In this document: piece by piece, positions 1-8,604 of the stretch | Layout of the letters: each line of letters starts with the position of its first letter | Position numbering within the stretch: position 1 is the first letter of the stretch | From: Brevibacillus invocatus | GTDB taxonomy: Bacteria > Bacillota > Bacilli > Brevibacillales > Brevibacillaceae | Direction: 5' to 3' | Assembly: GCF_003710915.1 (NCBI RefSeq) | Contig: NZ_RHHR01000029.1 | Coordinates: 1-64,000, forward strand | Length of the DNA: 64,000 nucleotides | Program-made: the position numbers and the translations under genes | The notes under the pieces: model-generated | The model's input: the letters and a program-made list of their open reading frames with translations, nothing else | The model's database searches: none | Told to the model about the DNA's origin: nothing

Positions 1-1
1 G

Positions 2-166
2 AATGCCTATTTGAAAGAATTTTTCCAACTGAACAACGTACGCTATCGCACAGGGAAGAGGGCCAAAGTTCATTTTGATTTGGTAACTCTTGTTTATAAT
101 GCCGCTAAATTAGCCACTGATCGGATTCGTAACGCACTGGAAAACAAGAAGCCAGTCGCGGCTTAG
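2..166 (+). pseudogene. C-terminal end of a transposase (5' part outside the window)
   Basis: An open frame runs from the window edge to a TAG stop and gives 54 residues ending KKPVAA. The stretch with FFQLNNVRYRTG and HFDLVTLVYNAAKLA looks like the C-terminal tail of a DDE transposase of the IS1182/IS5-like kind, where a basic segment is followed by a helical VYNAAKLA-type end. Only the tail is visible, so I cannot say whether the full gene is intact. The transposon end is not visible as a clear terminal repeat. Family assignment is from memory of the tail pattern and is tentative. Confidence 0.5.
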
Positions 167-353
167 TTTTTAAAAAAGGATAAAGAAGAGATTGGGGCAG
201 TCTGTATATTTTTAAGATGAGCAATTATGAAATTGATTCAAGTCGAAATGATTACCTTTTGACCCTGCCCTAACTATTTAATTGTAGTACATATGGCTCT
301 CGTAAACTTGTTGGGTGCAAGAGTCGAGTCTTTTGTCACAGGAGGTATGGTAC

Positions 354-1361
354 ATGCCCGGACTGCGACCGTTTCCCACTCTGTTTATCGGCTTGATTAT
401 AGGACTGCTCATCCTCATCACGAGCCAGTTTCTCGTCAGCATGAAGCACATCCAATCGATTAACCAGAATGGACATTCATCCAATAAAATACGTGTTGCC
501 CTGCTGCTGGAAGGCCCCACCTATGACCAGGGCTGGAACAGCAGTGCCTTGGAAAGCTTGACGGAGCTCCAGAAAAAGCTTGGCTTTTCACTCGAAGTCG
601 CCAACAATGTGAAGCCTGAAGAAATTGTTGATGTCGCCCAGAAGTTCGCCTCCAATGGCTATGATCTATTGCTTGGGCACGGCGTCATCTTTTCTGAGCC
701 ATTCACGAAGGTAGCCGTCTATTATCCGCAGACTCGTTTTGTCTCTTTTAATGGTGAAGCTCCCCATGAAAACCAGACAACCATTCGCTATGACATGAAA
801 CCAGCGGGTCACCTTGTTGGCATGCTGGCTGCCAAAATGACAAAATCTAGTAACGTCGGCTATATTCTCGTGAACAAGCCACCTGAATTCGCACAGGTCG
901 AAGGATTTCGCGAGGGCGTCAAAAGGGTCTCCCCCTCTATTGCGGTGTCGGTCGGGTATGTCCCAGATTTTAATGACCATGCAAAAGCCGTAGAGGTTAC
1001 CCGTGAGATGATTGCCTCAGGGGTTGATGTCATTTATACCACGGGAGACAGCTTCAATCTGGACGTGATCACAGAAGCACAGAACGCAAAAGTCTATACG
1101 ATCGGATACATCGCCGACCAGCGATATATCGCTCCTGACTACGTACTCGCTTCGCTCGTGCAGGATGTCGGGGAATGTTATCGCACGATTATGGAACAAT
1201 TCATCCAGGGCAAACTTCCGCACGGAAAGGTCATGTACGGACTGTCCGAAGGGGTAAACCGCTTTAGTTCATTCGGTCCAATGGTCCCCCAGGAGATACG
1301 TGATGAAATCAATCAGGAGTTGAGTAAGCTCATTCAACAGCCTGTTCCGCATGGAGGGTAA
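354..1361 (+). CDS. Membrane-anchored BMP/Med-family ligand-binding protein
   Basis: A 335-residue protein of the basic membrane protein (BMP) family, the group that includes purine-binding PnrA lipoproteins and Bacillus Med. The start chosen is ATG 354, eight bases after an AGGAGG box (340-345); the in-frame GTG at 315 has no such site. Residues about 8-27 form one hydrophobic segment with no lipobox cysteine, so the protein is probably held by an uncleaved N-terminal anchor with the binding domain outside. The core begins near residue 47 with IRVALLLEGPTYDQGWN, matching the BMP pattern that binds nucleoside-like ligands. The stop codon lies six bases before the histidine kinase start, whose ribosome site sits in this gene's end, so the two are co-translated. 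I infer that it is the ligand-binding partner of that kinase. The ligand is unknown. Confidence 0.8.
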   Translation: MPGLRPFPTLFIGLIIGLLILITSQFLVSMKHIQSINQNGHSSNKIRVALLLEGPTYDQGWNSSALESLTELQKKLGFSLEVANNVKPEEIVDVAQKFASNGYDLLLGHGVIFSEPFTKVAVYYPQTRFVSFNGEAPHENQTTIRYDMKPAGHLVGMLAAKMTKSSNVGYILVNKPPEFAQVEGFREGVKRVSPSIAVSVGYVPDFNDHAKAVEVTREMIASGVDVIYTTGDSFNLDVITEAQNAKVYTIGYIADQRYIAPDYVLASLVQDVGECYRTIMEQFIQGKLPHGKVMYGLSEGVNRFSSFGPMVPQEIRDEINQELSKLIQQPVPHGG

Positions 1362-1367
1362 AAAATC

Positions 1368-3188
1368 ATGTCTCTCTTCCGCAACCTGGGTTTTCAGAAA
1401 AAAATGATGCTGAGCTATCTCGTCATGATGCTGTTGATTGGATGCGTTACCTCATTATTCAGCTATCAAATGACAAAGGTAACTGCAGATGAAATGTATT
1501 TGACCCAGACATTGTTGCCGCAAACCAGTGCACTTCTGGAAGTAAAAAATCAGGTGTACGAAAAATCGTACGCCCTGAAAATGTACACGACTACCAGAGA
1601 TGAATCCTATCTCGACCAGTATTACACCAATCTGATCGACAGCTCCCGATTTGAAACAGTGGCGCCGACCCAGCTGAACAGCGGGCTGTTCTCTACCATC
1701 GATTCCATCCGCAAGCTGGACTTTCTGTTTATGAACAAGATCGATCCTCTCTTGCAAGCGAATAACGTGACAGCAGTCAGCTATGTCCTGAACCATGAGG
1801 TGCAGCCTCTCATCGAACAGCTGGAGCGGAACCTTTCCTTTTCGCTCGACGAGTTGGAGTATCAGACCAACAAGGAGTTTCAACAGACTACAGACAGCAT
1901 CGAGGTCTCCTTGATCCTTACTTACTCGGTATCTGTTGCCGCAATCCTATTCGGGTCCTTCTCTACCCTGTACTTCGGCAGGGAGCTGCTGCGGCCGATC
2001 CAATCCCTGCTACGGCAGGTTCGTGAGGTATCGAGCGGAACATTCGGCCAGCAAATTGTCTACACCAGTCAGGATGAATTCCGTGAGCTGGCGGATGAAA
2101 TCAACAAGATGTCGCTCAACATCGCTACGCTCTTTGAACAGGACAAGGCACAACGGCTGGTTCTGACCGAAGAAAGAAACCTGCGCGAGCAAATTCTCAA
2201 CTCGCTGCCGGTGGGCATCATTACGCGCCCCACTCCTTCTGCCGACATCCATGTAAACCAGCTGGCCAAAAATCTTGTGAAACTCGATGAAAAAGGGTAT
2301 CCCGTCTATCAGGAATCACCGGAGCCGCTTCTGGACGCAGAAGAATCCTCGTGGTTTGTGAATCGAAAAATGACGCTGTTCAAGCAGGACTGCACTCCTT
2401 TTACAGCATTGGTATCCTACGTTCCATTGCACAACCATCATCCACAGGCGGAAACAGGCTGGATGATTGCATTTCTCGATATAACCGAGCAGGAAAAAGT
2501 GCAGGAGTACCTCCATCAGTCCGAGAAGCTGGCGATGGTCGGTCAATTGGCTGCAGGCGCTGCCCACGAGATCCGCAACCCTTTGACTGTCATTTACGGG
2601 TTCATTCAATTGCTGGAGCAGCGCTTGTCCGAGGAGGAACGGGAACTTCATTTTGTGCCTTTGATCCTGAAGGAAATCGAGCGGGTAAACCGGATTGTGA
2701 CAGAGCTGTTGATGCTGTCCAAGCCGTCCCTACCCAACTATCGAGAAGTCAAGCTGACCCATGTGCTACATTCGATCCTGCCTTTGATGCGGGCTGAGGC
2801 CATGTTGCACGGTGTTCAAATCATGGATCACTGCGACCCGGATACACATATTCACGTAGATGTGGAACAGTTCAAGCAAATCTTGCTGAATCTGATGAAA
2901 AACGGCATCGAGGCCATGGAAGAGGGCGGTGTCCTGACTATTGAAAGCCGTGTGGAAGAAAAAACCGTTCACATCGTGGTCAAAGACACAGGGGAAGGCA
3001 TCGCACCTGAATATTTGGTACGCATTTTTGATCCATTTTTCTCGTTGAAGGAAGAAGGTACGGGTCTGGGGTTGCCCATATCACGCAGGATGGTAGAAAA
3101 TCACGGCGGAGAGATCAACATCCAGAGCAAACGCGGACAAGGGACAGAAATCGATATCGCTCTGCCCCTTCATCCGAAAAATATATAA
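1368..3188 (+). CDS. Membrane histidine kinase (HAMP, PAS-like, HisKA, HATPase)
   Basis: A 606-residue sensor kinase. Residues about 13-35 are a first membrane helix, 36-178 an outside helical region, about 181-204 a second helix, then a HAMP linker (about 206-260), a PAS-like segment (about 275-370), a HisKA dimer domain with the phospho-acceptor His400 in AAHEIRNPL, and an ATPase domain with the N box (LNLMKNGIEAME) and the G box GTGLGLPISRRM. The layout resembles the sporulation kinases KinA-KinE of Bacillus, and no response regulator follows, so it may feed a shared phosphorelay; that is inference. It directly follows the BMP-type binding protein. Its end is only three bases from the end of the convergent hydrolase gene, with no terminator hairpin seen between them. 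Confidence 0.9.
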   Translation: MSLFRNLGFQKKMMLSYLVMMLLIGCVTSLFSYQMTKVTADEMYLTQTLLPQTSALLEVKNQVYEKSYALKMYTTTRDESYLDQYYTNLIDSSRFETVAPTQLNSGLFSTIDSIRKLDFLFMNKIDPLLQANNVTAVSYVLNHEVQPLIEQLERNLSFSLDELEYQTNKEFQQTTDSIEVSLILTYSVSVAAILFGSFSTLYFGRELLRPIQSLLRQVREVSSGTFGQQIVYTSQDEFRELADEINKMSLNIATLFEQDKAQRLVLTEERNLREQILNSLPVGIITRPTPSADIHVNQLAKNLVKLDEKGYPVYQESPEPLLDAEESSWFVNRKMTLFKQDCTPFTALVSYVPLHNHHPQAETGWMIAFLDITEQEKVQEYLHQSEKLAMVGQLAAGAAHEIRNPLTVIYGFIQLLEQRLSEEERELHFVPLILKEIERVNRIVTELLMLSKPSLPNYREVKLTHVLHSILPLMRAEAMLHGVQIMDHCDPDTHIHVDVEQFKQILLNLMKNGIEAMEEGGVLTIESRVEEKTVHIVVKDTGEGIAPEYLVRIFDPFFSLKEEGTGLGLPISRRMVENHGGEINIQSKRGQGTEIDIALPLHPKNI

Positions 3189-3191
3189 GTC

Positions 3192-4028
3192 TCATCCCTT
3201 GTCCTGGTGCCGCGTTCCCTGCTGGTCCAGCCAGTCGAACATGCGTCTGGTATACATCTCTATATCATCACTTTTGAACAAATGGCTGGCACCTTCTGCC
3301 AGCCATATTTCATGGGGCTTCCCGTGCTCCTGCAGGGCATTCGCCAGACGATGGGCATGCTCGACACTGACGTTCTCGTCTTCCGTACCATGAATGATCA
3401 GCACCGGGCAGGTGAGCTCCGACACTCGATACAGGGGAGTTCGCTCGCGGTATGCATCGACCTGCTTGTGTGGGTGACCGACGATACGCCGCAGCATTCG
3501 CCGAAGATCTACGCGCTCCTCATAGGTCAATAATAGGTCGCTGACCCCTCCCCAGACTACCGCAGCCAAGAGATTGGGACACTCCATCGCAGCGAACAAG
3601 GCCATGATCGCTCCCCGCGAAAAACCGTACACACTGATCCTTTCCTGATTGACGTAGGGAAGCTGACGCAGCACCTCATAAGCCGAAAAAACATCGTGGC
3701 GATCCTCACCACCAAATTCATCGCGCCCTTCCCCGCCTTCATTGCCCCGATAGTGAGGGGCCAGTACGACATATCCAAAAGCCGCCATCTGGCTGATCCT
3801 CTCGGGCCTTACCTGTCCCACTCCGCGTATCCCTCCACGACAGTAGAGCAATGCCGGCAAGCCCTTGTTTTCCCCATCTGCGCTCTCCTCCATATCGGGA
3901 ACAGCCAGCGCAGCTTTGACCTGCAATCCCTGACTTCTGTAATGCACTGTATACAGGGATACGCCGGGAATCACAGCTTCTTCAGCCGTGATCGCTACCT
4001 CTGTGAGCCCTTCGTGACTCGTATACAC
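3192..4028 (-). CDS. Alpha/beta hydrolase of the prolyl oligopeptidase-like (S9) type
   Basis: A 278-residue hydrolase of unknown substrate. The start is GTG 4028, eight bases after AAAGGAG; the longer in-frame opening to 4118 runs into the terminator of the next gene and has no ribosome site. The nucleophile is Ser137 in the elbow VYGFSRGA, the likely acid is Asp217 in HGTEDEN, and the base is His249 in GASHLF, all in the order expected of dipeptidyl-peptidase-like esterases. The first 60 residues form beta strands typical of the acyl-peptide hydrolase C-domain lead-in. No signal peptide is seen, so it is cytoplasmic. It stands alone. Confidence 0.8.
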   Translation of the reverse strand: MYTSHEGLTEVAITAEEAVIPGVSLYTVHYRSQGLQVKAALAVPDMEESADGENKGLPALLYCRGGIRGVGQVRPERISQMAAFGYVVLAPHYRGNEGGEGRDEFGGEDRHDVFSAYEVLRQLPYVNQERISVYGFSRGAIMALFAAMECPNLLAAVVWGGVSDLLLTYEERVDLRRMLRRIVGHPHKQVDAYRERTPLYRVSELTCPVLIIHGTEDENVSVEHAHRLANALQEHGKPHEIWLAEGASHLFKSDDIEMYTRRMFDWLDQQGTRHQDKG

Positions 4029-4115
4029 CTTCTCCTCTCCTTTCCGCTGTGATTCATTGCCTAGTATCCGTAGCCTGCTTGTCCTCCACTCACAAAGAAA
4101 GCAGGACATACATCC

Positions 4116-4149
4116 CAAAAGAAAAAGGACGGAGATGTGATCCCGTCCT
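4116..4149 (-). terminator. Intrinsic terminator of the S1-domain gene
   Basis: On the - strand AGGACGG pairs with CCGTCCT (7 bp, ten-base loop) and is followed by TTTTTCTTTT. It lies just after the stop of the S1-domain gene. Confidence 0.85.
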
Positions 4150-4175
4150 CTTTGTCTGTTACGTTATGACAAGGC

Positions 4176-4589
4176 TTAATAGCCACGTTTTGCGTTCTTT
4201 TTGTTAATCGTCGCAAGATTTTCTTCGCTGTGCTTCAGCCATTTCTTCAACTTATCTTCAAAGGAAGCAGCGTTATCTCGTCTTGCGTTCCCACCGCGGT
4301 CGCCTCCACGATATCCACCACCACGACGCTCTTCGCGTTCCGGACGCTCAGGCGCTGGGAGTGCGGCGCGAACCGAAAGCGAGATTTTACCTGCATCATC
4401 AATCGAGAGGACTTTTACCTTAACTTGTGCTCCCACGGAAAAGTGATCGTTGATATCCTTTACAAAACCGTTTGCTACTTGGGAAATGTGAACCAGCCCT
4501 TGTTCCGTTTCACTGATTGCTACAAACATCCCAAACGGTTTAATTGCTGTCACTTTTCCTTCGATGATGCTGCCCACTTGTACTGCCAT
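4176..4589 (-). CDS. S1-domain RNA-binding protein (YugI / general stress protein 13-like)
   Basis: A 137-residue cytoplasmic protein. Residues about 5-75 are one S1 RNA-binding domain with the signatures VGSIIEGKVTAIKPFGMFV and GLVHISQVA. A glycine- and arginine-rich stretch follows (about 85-110) and then a short basic tail. Size and layout match Bacillus YugI/GSP13, a ribosome-associated stress protein; the role here is taken from that family. The ATG is preceded by AAAAGGAG at ten bases. It is monocistronic with a strong terminator of its own. Confidence 0.85.
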   Translation of the reverse strand: MAVQVGSIIEGKVTAIKPFGMFVAISETEQGLVHISQVANGFVKDINDHFSVGAQVKVKVLSIDDAGKISLSVRAALPAPERPEREERRGGGYRGGDRGGNARRDNAASFEDKLKKWLKHSEENLATINKKNAKRGY

Positions 4590-4761
4590 CCAGTTTGCAC
4601 TCCTTTTAATTTTTCCGAAAAATGGTGAGGGGCTCCAATAGATTCCTCATTACCTTAGTATAACAGAGAAATTCAAATACTGAAAAGCCTATTCTTACTA
4701 AGCGATGCAGCTAACCATACAATACTTCCTAGAATGGGTACTTTTCCTACATTTTATTACG

Positions 4762-5250
4762 CTATTTTCGTACTTGCCATATATTGGATACCACGATACA
4801 CGCAAGCATGAACAGTGAACCAGAGGCATCCAGCAGGACGTCATTGACAGCTCCAACCCGATCCGGTGTAAAGGTCTGGTGCCATTCGTCCAAGACAGCC
4901 GTCCCGAGACTCAAGAATGCACTCCACGGCAATGCGGTTGCAAAAGACATCCAGTAACGCAACACACTGTACCAGCAGTAGGCCAAAAAGGCAAACGTGC
5001 AAAAATGAATGCCCTTGCGCATTAAAAACTCGATAAAGCCTGCTGTTCCCTTTTCTTCAACGCTCACTTCTCTGCCGCCGTACTGTAGCGTCACATCCTG
5101 AAATCGCGCTTCCCACTTGTTCTCATCTACCATTTCCGCTATCTTCCCCCGCATGTCCTGATCAGCATACGGTTGGGAAGAAGAGATGTACAAGCCGACC
5201 AGTACGGCGATCAAAAGCGTTATGTGCAGGAGCTTTCCGTATCTGTGCAC
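4762..5250 (-). CDS. VanZ-like membrane protein
   Basis: A 162-residue protein with the VanZ-family core DEWHQTFTPDRVGAVNDVLL and DASG near residues 120-145. There is a membrane helix at the N-terminus (about 7-24) and two or three in the C-terminal half, with an exported loop of about 60 residues between. The start is GTG 5250, seven bases after AAAGGAGG; an upstream in-frame ATG (5286) lacks a ribosome site. VanZ of enterococci confers teicoplanin resistance by an unclear route, and most chromosomal relatives are uncharacterised, so no function is claimed. Confidence 0.8.
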   Translation of the reverse strand: MHRYGKLLHITLLIAVLVGLYISSSQPYADQDMRGKIAEMVDENKWEARFQDVTLQYGGREVSVEEKGTAGFIEFLMRKGIHFCTFAFLAYCWYSVLRYWMSFATALPWSAFLSLGTAVLDEWHQTFTPDRVGAVNDVLLDASGSLFMLACIVVSNIWQVRK

Positions 5251-5316
5251 CTTGTACCTCCTTTGGCTTTTTCCTGTGTATATCATACATGATCTTATGC
5301 AGCTTCGCCTCTATAT

Positions 5317-5350
5317 GCGAAAAGCACCCAATCCATACAGATTGGGCGCT
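5317..5350 (-). terminator. Intrinsic terminator of the RND efflux operon
   Basis: On the - strand an 11-bp stem (AGCGCCCAATC with GATTGGGTGCT, one G-T pair) closes a six-base loop and is followed by TTTTC. It lies six bases after the permease stop. Confidence 0.8.
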
Positions 5351-5355
5351 CCCCT

Positions 5356-8300
5356 TTAAGCATCTTTACCCAGAGAGGAGGAGACTGGCAGGAAATCTTC
5401 CTGGGACAACTCCTTCTTCCTATTGCTGGGCGTATGCTTGGAATCTTGCAGCGCTTCTCTTCTCGCCTTTTTCAAGCGAAGGATCGCTTCTTTTTTGTCC
5501 TGACGGCGAATACGCTCGTTCTCCCACCAGTTCCACAACGAACGAATCACGATCGGCAGAGACCACTCTCCTTTGACCGTCTGTTTCCATTCAGCGGCAA
5601 ACTGCATACCGGGAAGCAGCACCATCGTGGTAAAGGCGGCCAGCAGCACCCCAAACAACAGACTGCTCGTAAAGGAAGAGACGAAGCTCCCCTCAACCAG
5701 CCAACCGGAGGCCAATGGCAGACAGACGATGAGAATAGCAGCAAACACGACTGCTTGACCGGCTGCCACGCGTGACGTACTCGCACACAGCTCTTTCCAG
5801 ATATCCGTAGACGAGGTACGATCAGCCAAGATTTGGTCCAGATAAATCAACGACTGCTGAACCATAATCGCCACTGCGGCTGCAATTCCGTAGAAGCCCA
5901 TGACATTCAGCGGATGGTCCATGACCAGCAGACCCAATGTGGCCGCCCCTGAGATGAGCGGCAGCAGGGCGATGCCAAACATCCCATCCCTCGTTCTTCT
6001 CTGCAGCAACAGACTGGCAAGGAGCACACTGACGGCTAGACCCACGATAGCAATCACACGGCTACTGAAATCGTTTTTGCTCGCAAGCTCCTTTTCCAGC
6101 TTCTCTAGCTGATCCGCATTCAGTATGGTATACCCTTCTGGAATCGACATGCTCTTCTGTAGACGAAGAGGGATCGTAGATGACATGATATCGAGACGCA
6201 TCGGAGAAGAGACTGCACTGCTGATCTTGAAGACGTACAAGCCATCTTCCCGGTTGTAGACAGGTTGCGGATCGCCATACGACCAGTCAACCAATTGCTC
6301 CAGTGGGACGGCGCCTTCCGGTGTGCGAATCAAGATCTGTTTTACCTGATCCGGGTGGTCCATCCAGTTTTCAGGAAAACGGGCGTTCACTGCTACATTT
6401 TTGCCGTTCCAGTGGACACTTCCTAATGCCTGCTCGCCCAAGTATCCCTCCAATTGGCGTCTGATGTCTGCTTCCGTCACCCGATAGCGTGTCAACATGT
6501 CAGTCTTGGGGCGCAGATCGAGATACGTACCCTTTCGAGCTTCTCCAATCCGGGCGTCTGTTACAATCTCGCGACCTTTGTCATCCCGCGTCGTCACGCG
6601 CAGTATCAGATTGAGAATTTCTTTGGAGATCTCTTCCCCTGGTTGGATTGACGGGCCTTTTACCGTAAACTCCATGCGAGATTTGATTCGGTCGTTCACC
6701 ACAAGCAAAAACGGATCAGTCCCCGGAATCTCACGCAATTGCTTATCCAACTCCTTGTCCAGTTCGATCAGGGAACGCGTCCATTCGTATTTGTCCTTCA
6801 TTTGCAGCGTAAAGGCAAGTCGGTCACGAGTAGCGATGGTATACACGTCACGCACTTCGGAAATTCCGCGCAGTCTCTCCTCAGCAATCTGTGCGGCTCG
6901 TATCGCATCATCGATCGTGCTGCCCTGCACCATTTCCAAGGTAAGCTTCTTCTCGTCTACCGCTGTGTGCACATAGGGATCGACAAGAACAAAGGAATGC
7001 AGCAGTACTGTGACAAATAGGGAGACTGCCAGGGTAACCCCGTACGTCAAATAGCCTTTTTTAACGGTGCTCTCCCAACGATTGAGCAAGTAGCCCGCCG
7101 CTTTATTCCGTGGCTTCGCCGTGCGGACGAGTCTCTCCTCGCGCTCTGTGATCCAAGTACCAGCGAGCACGGGAAGGATGAAGCTGTAGACGAGCAGCAT
7201 AGCCAGCGTACCGAACAACAAGATCGGCCAGGCGCTCTGAAGGACGACTCTGTCCTTTGCCTCAATAAAGTCGGTCAGCATGACACCGAACCAGCAGGCC
7301 GTAAGCATCACAAGCGTCAACAGCACCGGTCTTGTCAATGACCAGGATGCCTGTAGACTGGAGCTGACAGTCAGAGTAGATTGATTGTACAGGCGTGAAA
7401 ACAATGCTGATCCTGCTCCGATATAAAGCAGCGCAAACAGACAGACTGGCGCCAGTGTCGGCAAGGTCAGCGGCAATCCCGCCAGCCACATTCCGCCAAG
7501 CAGACTGCCCGTGGCCATCAGAACGCCGACAAAAGAAAGCAGAGCCACCGTTATGCTTTTTTGAATATAGCCGAGGGAAATCGCGACGAGTGCAGTCGCC
7601 AGCAAAACCAACCAGGTAAGCTGACTGAGCGAACGGCTAAGCGGCTCCATATTGTCCTCTACCAGATCTAGCTGGTATATGCCGGCTGCAGTTTCGTTCA
7701 ATTCCTCGACTACCTGGAGAATCTGCGAGCGCATCGTCGGCACCTGTCCTGTTTCCGCCGCGTACAGAGTCACTCCGACTGCAGGTTCCCCGCGATAGAC
7801 GGGCACTTCCTCTCCCTTGCTGCCGCGCAGATCGCGAATATCTGCCAGCGTCTTCAGGGGTACAAAACCCTGCTGCGTCTCAATCATCTGCTTGCCGAGT
7901 CCGAACGGCCCTTCTGTCTCGCTGTACCATTGGACCGTTGTCTGTTCCACTCCTCTGCCAATAGACCCTATCTGATCACCCTTGACCTCAGCGGGCAACT
8001 GATTTAGAACATCTGCTGGAGTAAGCCCATAGGCGTGCAGCATAGAAGGACGGAAAAGAATATCTACTTGCTGCCTCGCTGCCTGGGTGTCCAAATCGAT
8101 CCGAGCCACACCAGGGAGGTTGATCAGCTTTTCATATACGGTAAACTGGGCAACATCGGAAAGCGTCTGAACATCTGCACCGCGCAGCAAGAAATATCCG
8201 ATGCGACTATCGGCCAGATTGTCCTGTCTGATGCTCCACTCTCTTACTGGCAGCTGCTTGGTTACATCGTTCAGCTTTTTTTCCAGCCGTTCCCTGTAAT

Positions 8301-8604
8301 CTGACCCCAGCCTTTCCGTTGTTTGTACAGTTAGGGTCGATATTCCTTGCCTTGATTCAGCTGTTATTTTCAGCGAACTTCCTAATGAACGGACCGCTGC
8401 CTCCACCGGGAGCGTGATCGTCTGATCCACCTCCATAGAAGAGAGCCCTGGGACGGACATTTGGATGGTGTATTCCGGAACAGGCTGTTCAGGAAACTTG
8501 CGAATGTCCATCTTCATGAATGCGCCGATGGACAACAGGATGCAGAGGACAGCCAGGATGCGGGCCAGCGATGGTACTGTGGATAAAAACGTCCGATTAT
8601 TCAT
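5356..8604 (-). CDS. RND-family permease lacking the usual proton-relay residues
   Basis: A 1082-residue protein of the AcrB/SwrC (HAE-RND) superfamily, the inner-membrane pump of a drug or lipid exporter. The layout is the normal duplicated one: N-terminal helix (about 12-30), large outside domain, a helix bundle near 325-480, a second outside domain, and a second bundle near 845-1010. The porter segment SVPGLSSMEVDQTITLPVEA is well kept. The helix that carries the Asp-Asp pair of AcrB (D407/D408) here reads LFALLYIGAGSALFSRL with no acid (about 388-404), and the helix with the essential lysine (K940) reads GIAAAVAIMVQQSLIYL with none (about 905-921). Coupling to protons by the known route therefore looks lost. 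It overlaps the adaptor gene by eight bases (ATGAATAA), so the two are coupled. Substrate unknown. Confidence 0.85.
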   Translation of the reverse strand: MNNRTFLSTVPSLARILAVLCILLSIGAFMKMDIRKFPEQPVPEYTIQMSVPGLSSMEVDQTITLPVEAAVRSLGSSLKITAESRQGISTLTVQTTERLGSDYRERLEKKLNDVTKQLPVREWSIRQDNLADSRIGYFLLRGADVQTLSDVAQFTVYEKLINLPGVARIDLDTQAARQQVDILFRPSMLHAYGLTPADVLNQLPAEVKGDQIGSIGRGVEQTTVQWYSETEGPFGLGKQMIETQQGFVPLKTLADIRDLRGSKGEEVPVYRGEPAVGVTLYAAETGQVPTMRSQILQVVEELNETAAGIYQLDLVEDNMEPLSRSLSQLTWLVLLATALVAISLGYIQKSITVALLSFVGVLMATGSLLGGMWLAGLPLTLPTLAPVCLFALLYIGAGSALFSRLYNQSTLTVSSSLQASWSLTRPVLLTLVMLTACWFGVMLTDFIEAKDRVVLQSAWPILLFGTLAMLLVYSFILPVLAGTWITEREERLVRTAKPRNKAAGYLLNRWESTVKKGYLTYGVTLAVSLFVTVLLHSFVLVDPYVHTAVDEKKLTLEMVQGSTIDDAIRAAQIAEERLRGISEVRDVYTIATRDRLAFTLQMKDKYEWTRSLIELDKELDKQLREIPGTDPFLLVVNDRIKSRMEFTVKGPSIQPGEEISKEILNLILRVTTRDDKGREIVTDARIGEARKGTYLDLRPKTDMLTRYRVTEADIRRQLEGYLGEQALGSVHWNGKNVAVNARFPENWMDHPDQVKQILIRTPEGAVPLEQLVDWSYGDPQPVYNREDGLYVFKISSAVSSPMRLDIMSSTIPLRLQKSMSIPEGYTILNADQLEKLEKELASKNDFSSRVIAIVGLAVSVLLASLLLQRRTRDGMFGIALLPLISGAATLGLLVMDHPLNVMGFYGIAAAVAIMVQQSLIYLDQILADRTSSTDIWKELCASTSRVAAGQAVVFAAILIVCLPLASGWLVEGSFVSSFTSSLLFGVLLAAFTTMVLLPGMQFAAEWKQTVKGEWSLPIVIRSLWNWWENERIRRQDKKEAILRLKKARREALQDSKHTPSNRKKELSQEDFLPVSSSLGKDA

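Noticed and set aside
195-270. GGGCAG (195-200) and CTGCCC (265-270) as the terminal inverted repeat of the left-edge transposon
   Set aside because: The match is only six bases, both copies lie on the same side of the transposase tail, and the other end of the element is outside the window.
315-353. GTG 315 as the start of the BMP-type protein
   Set aside because: There is no ribosome site before it, while ATG 354 has AGGAGG at eight bases and opens with the membrane anchor.
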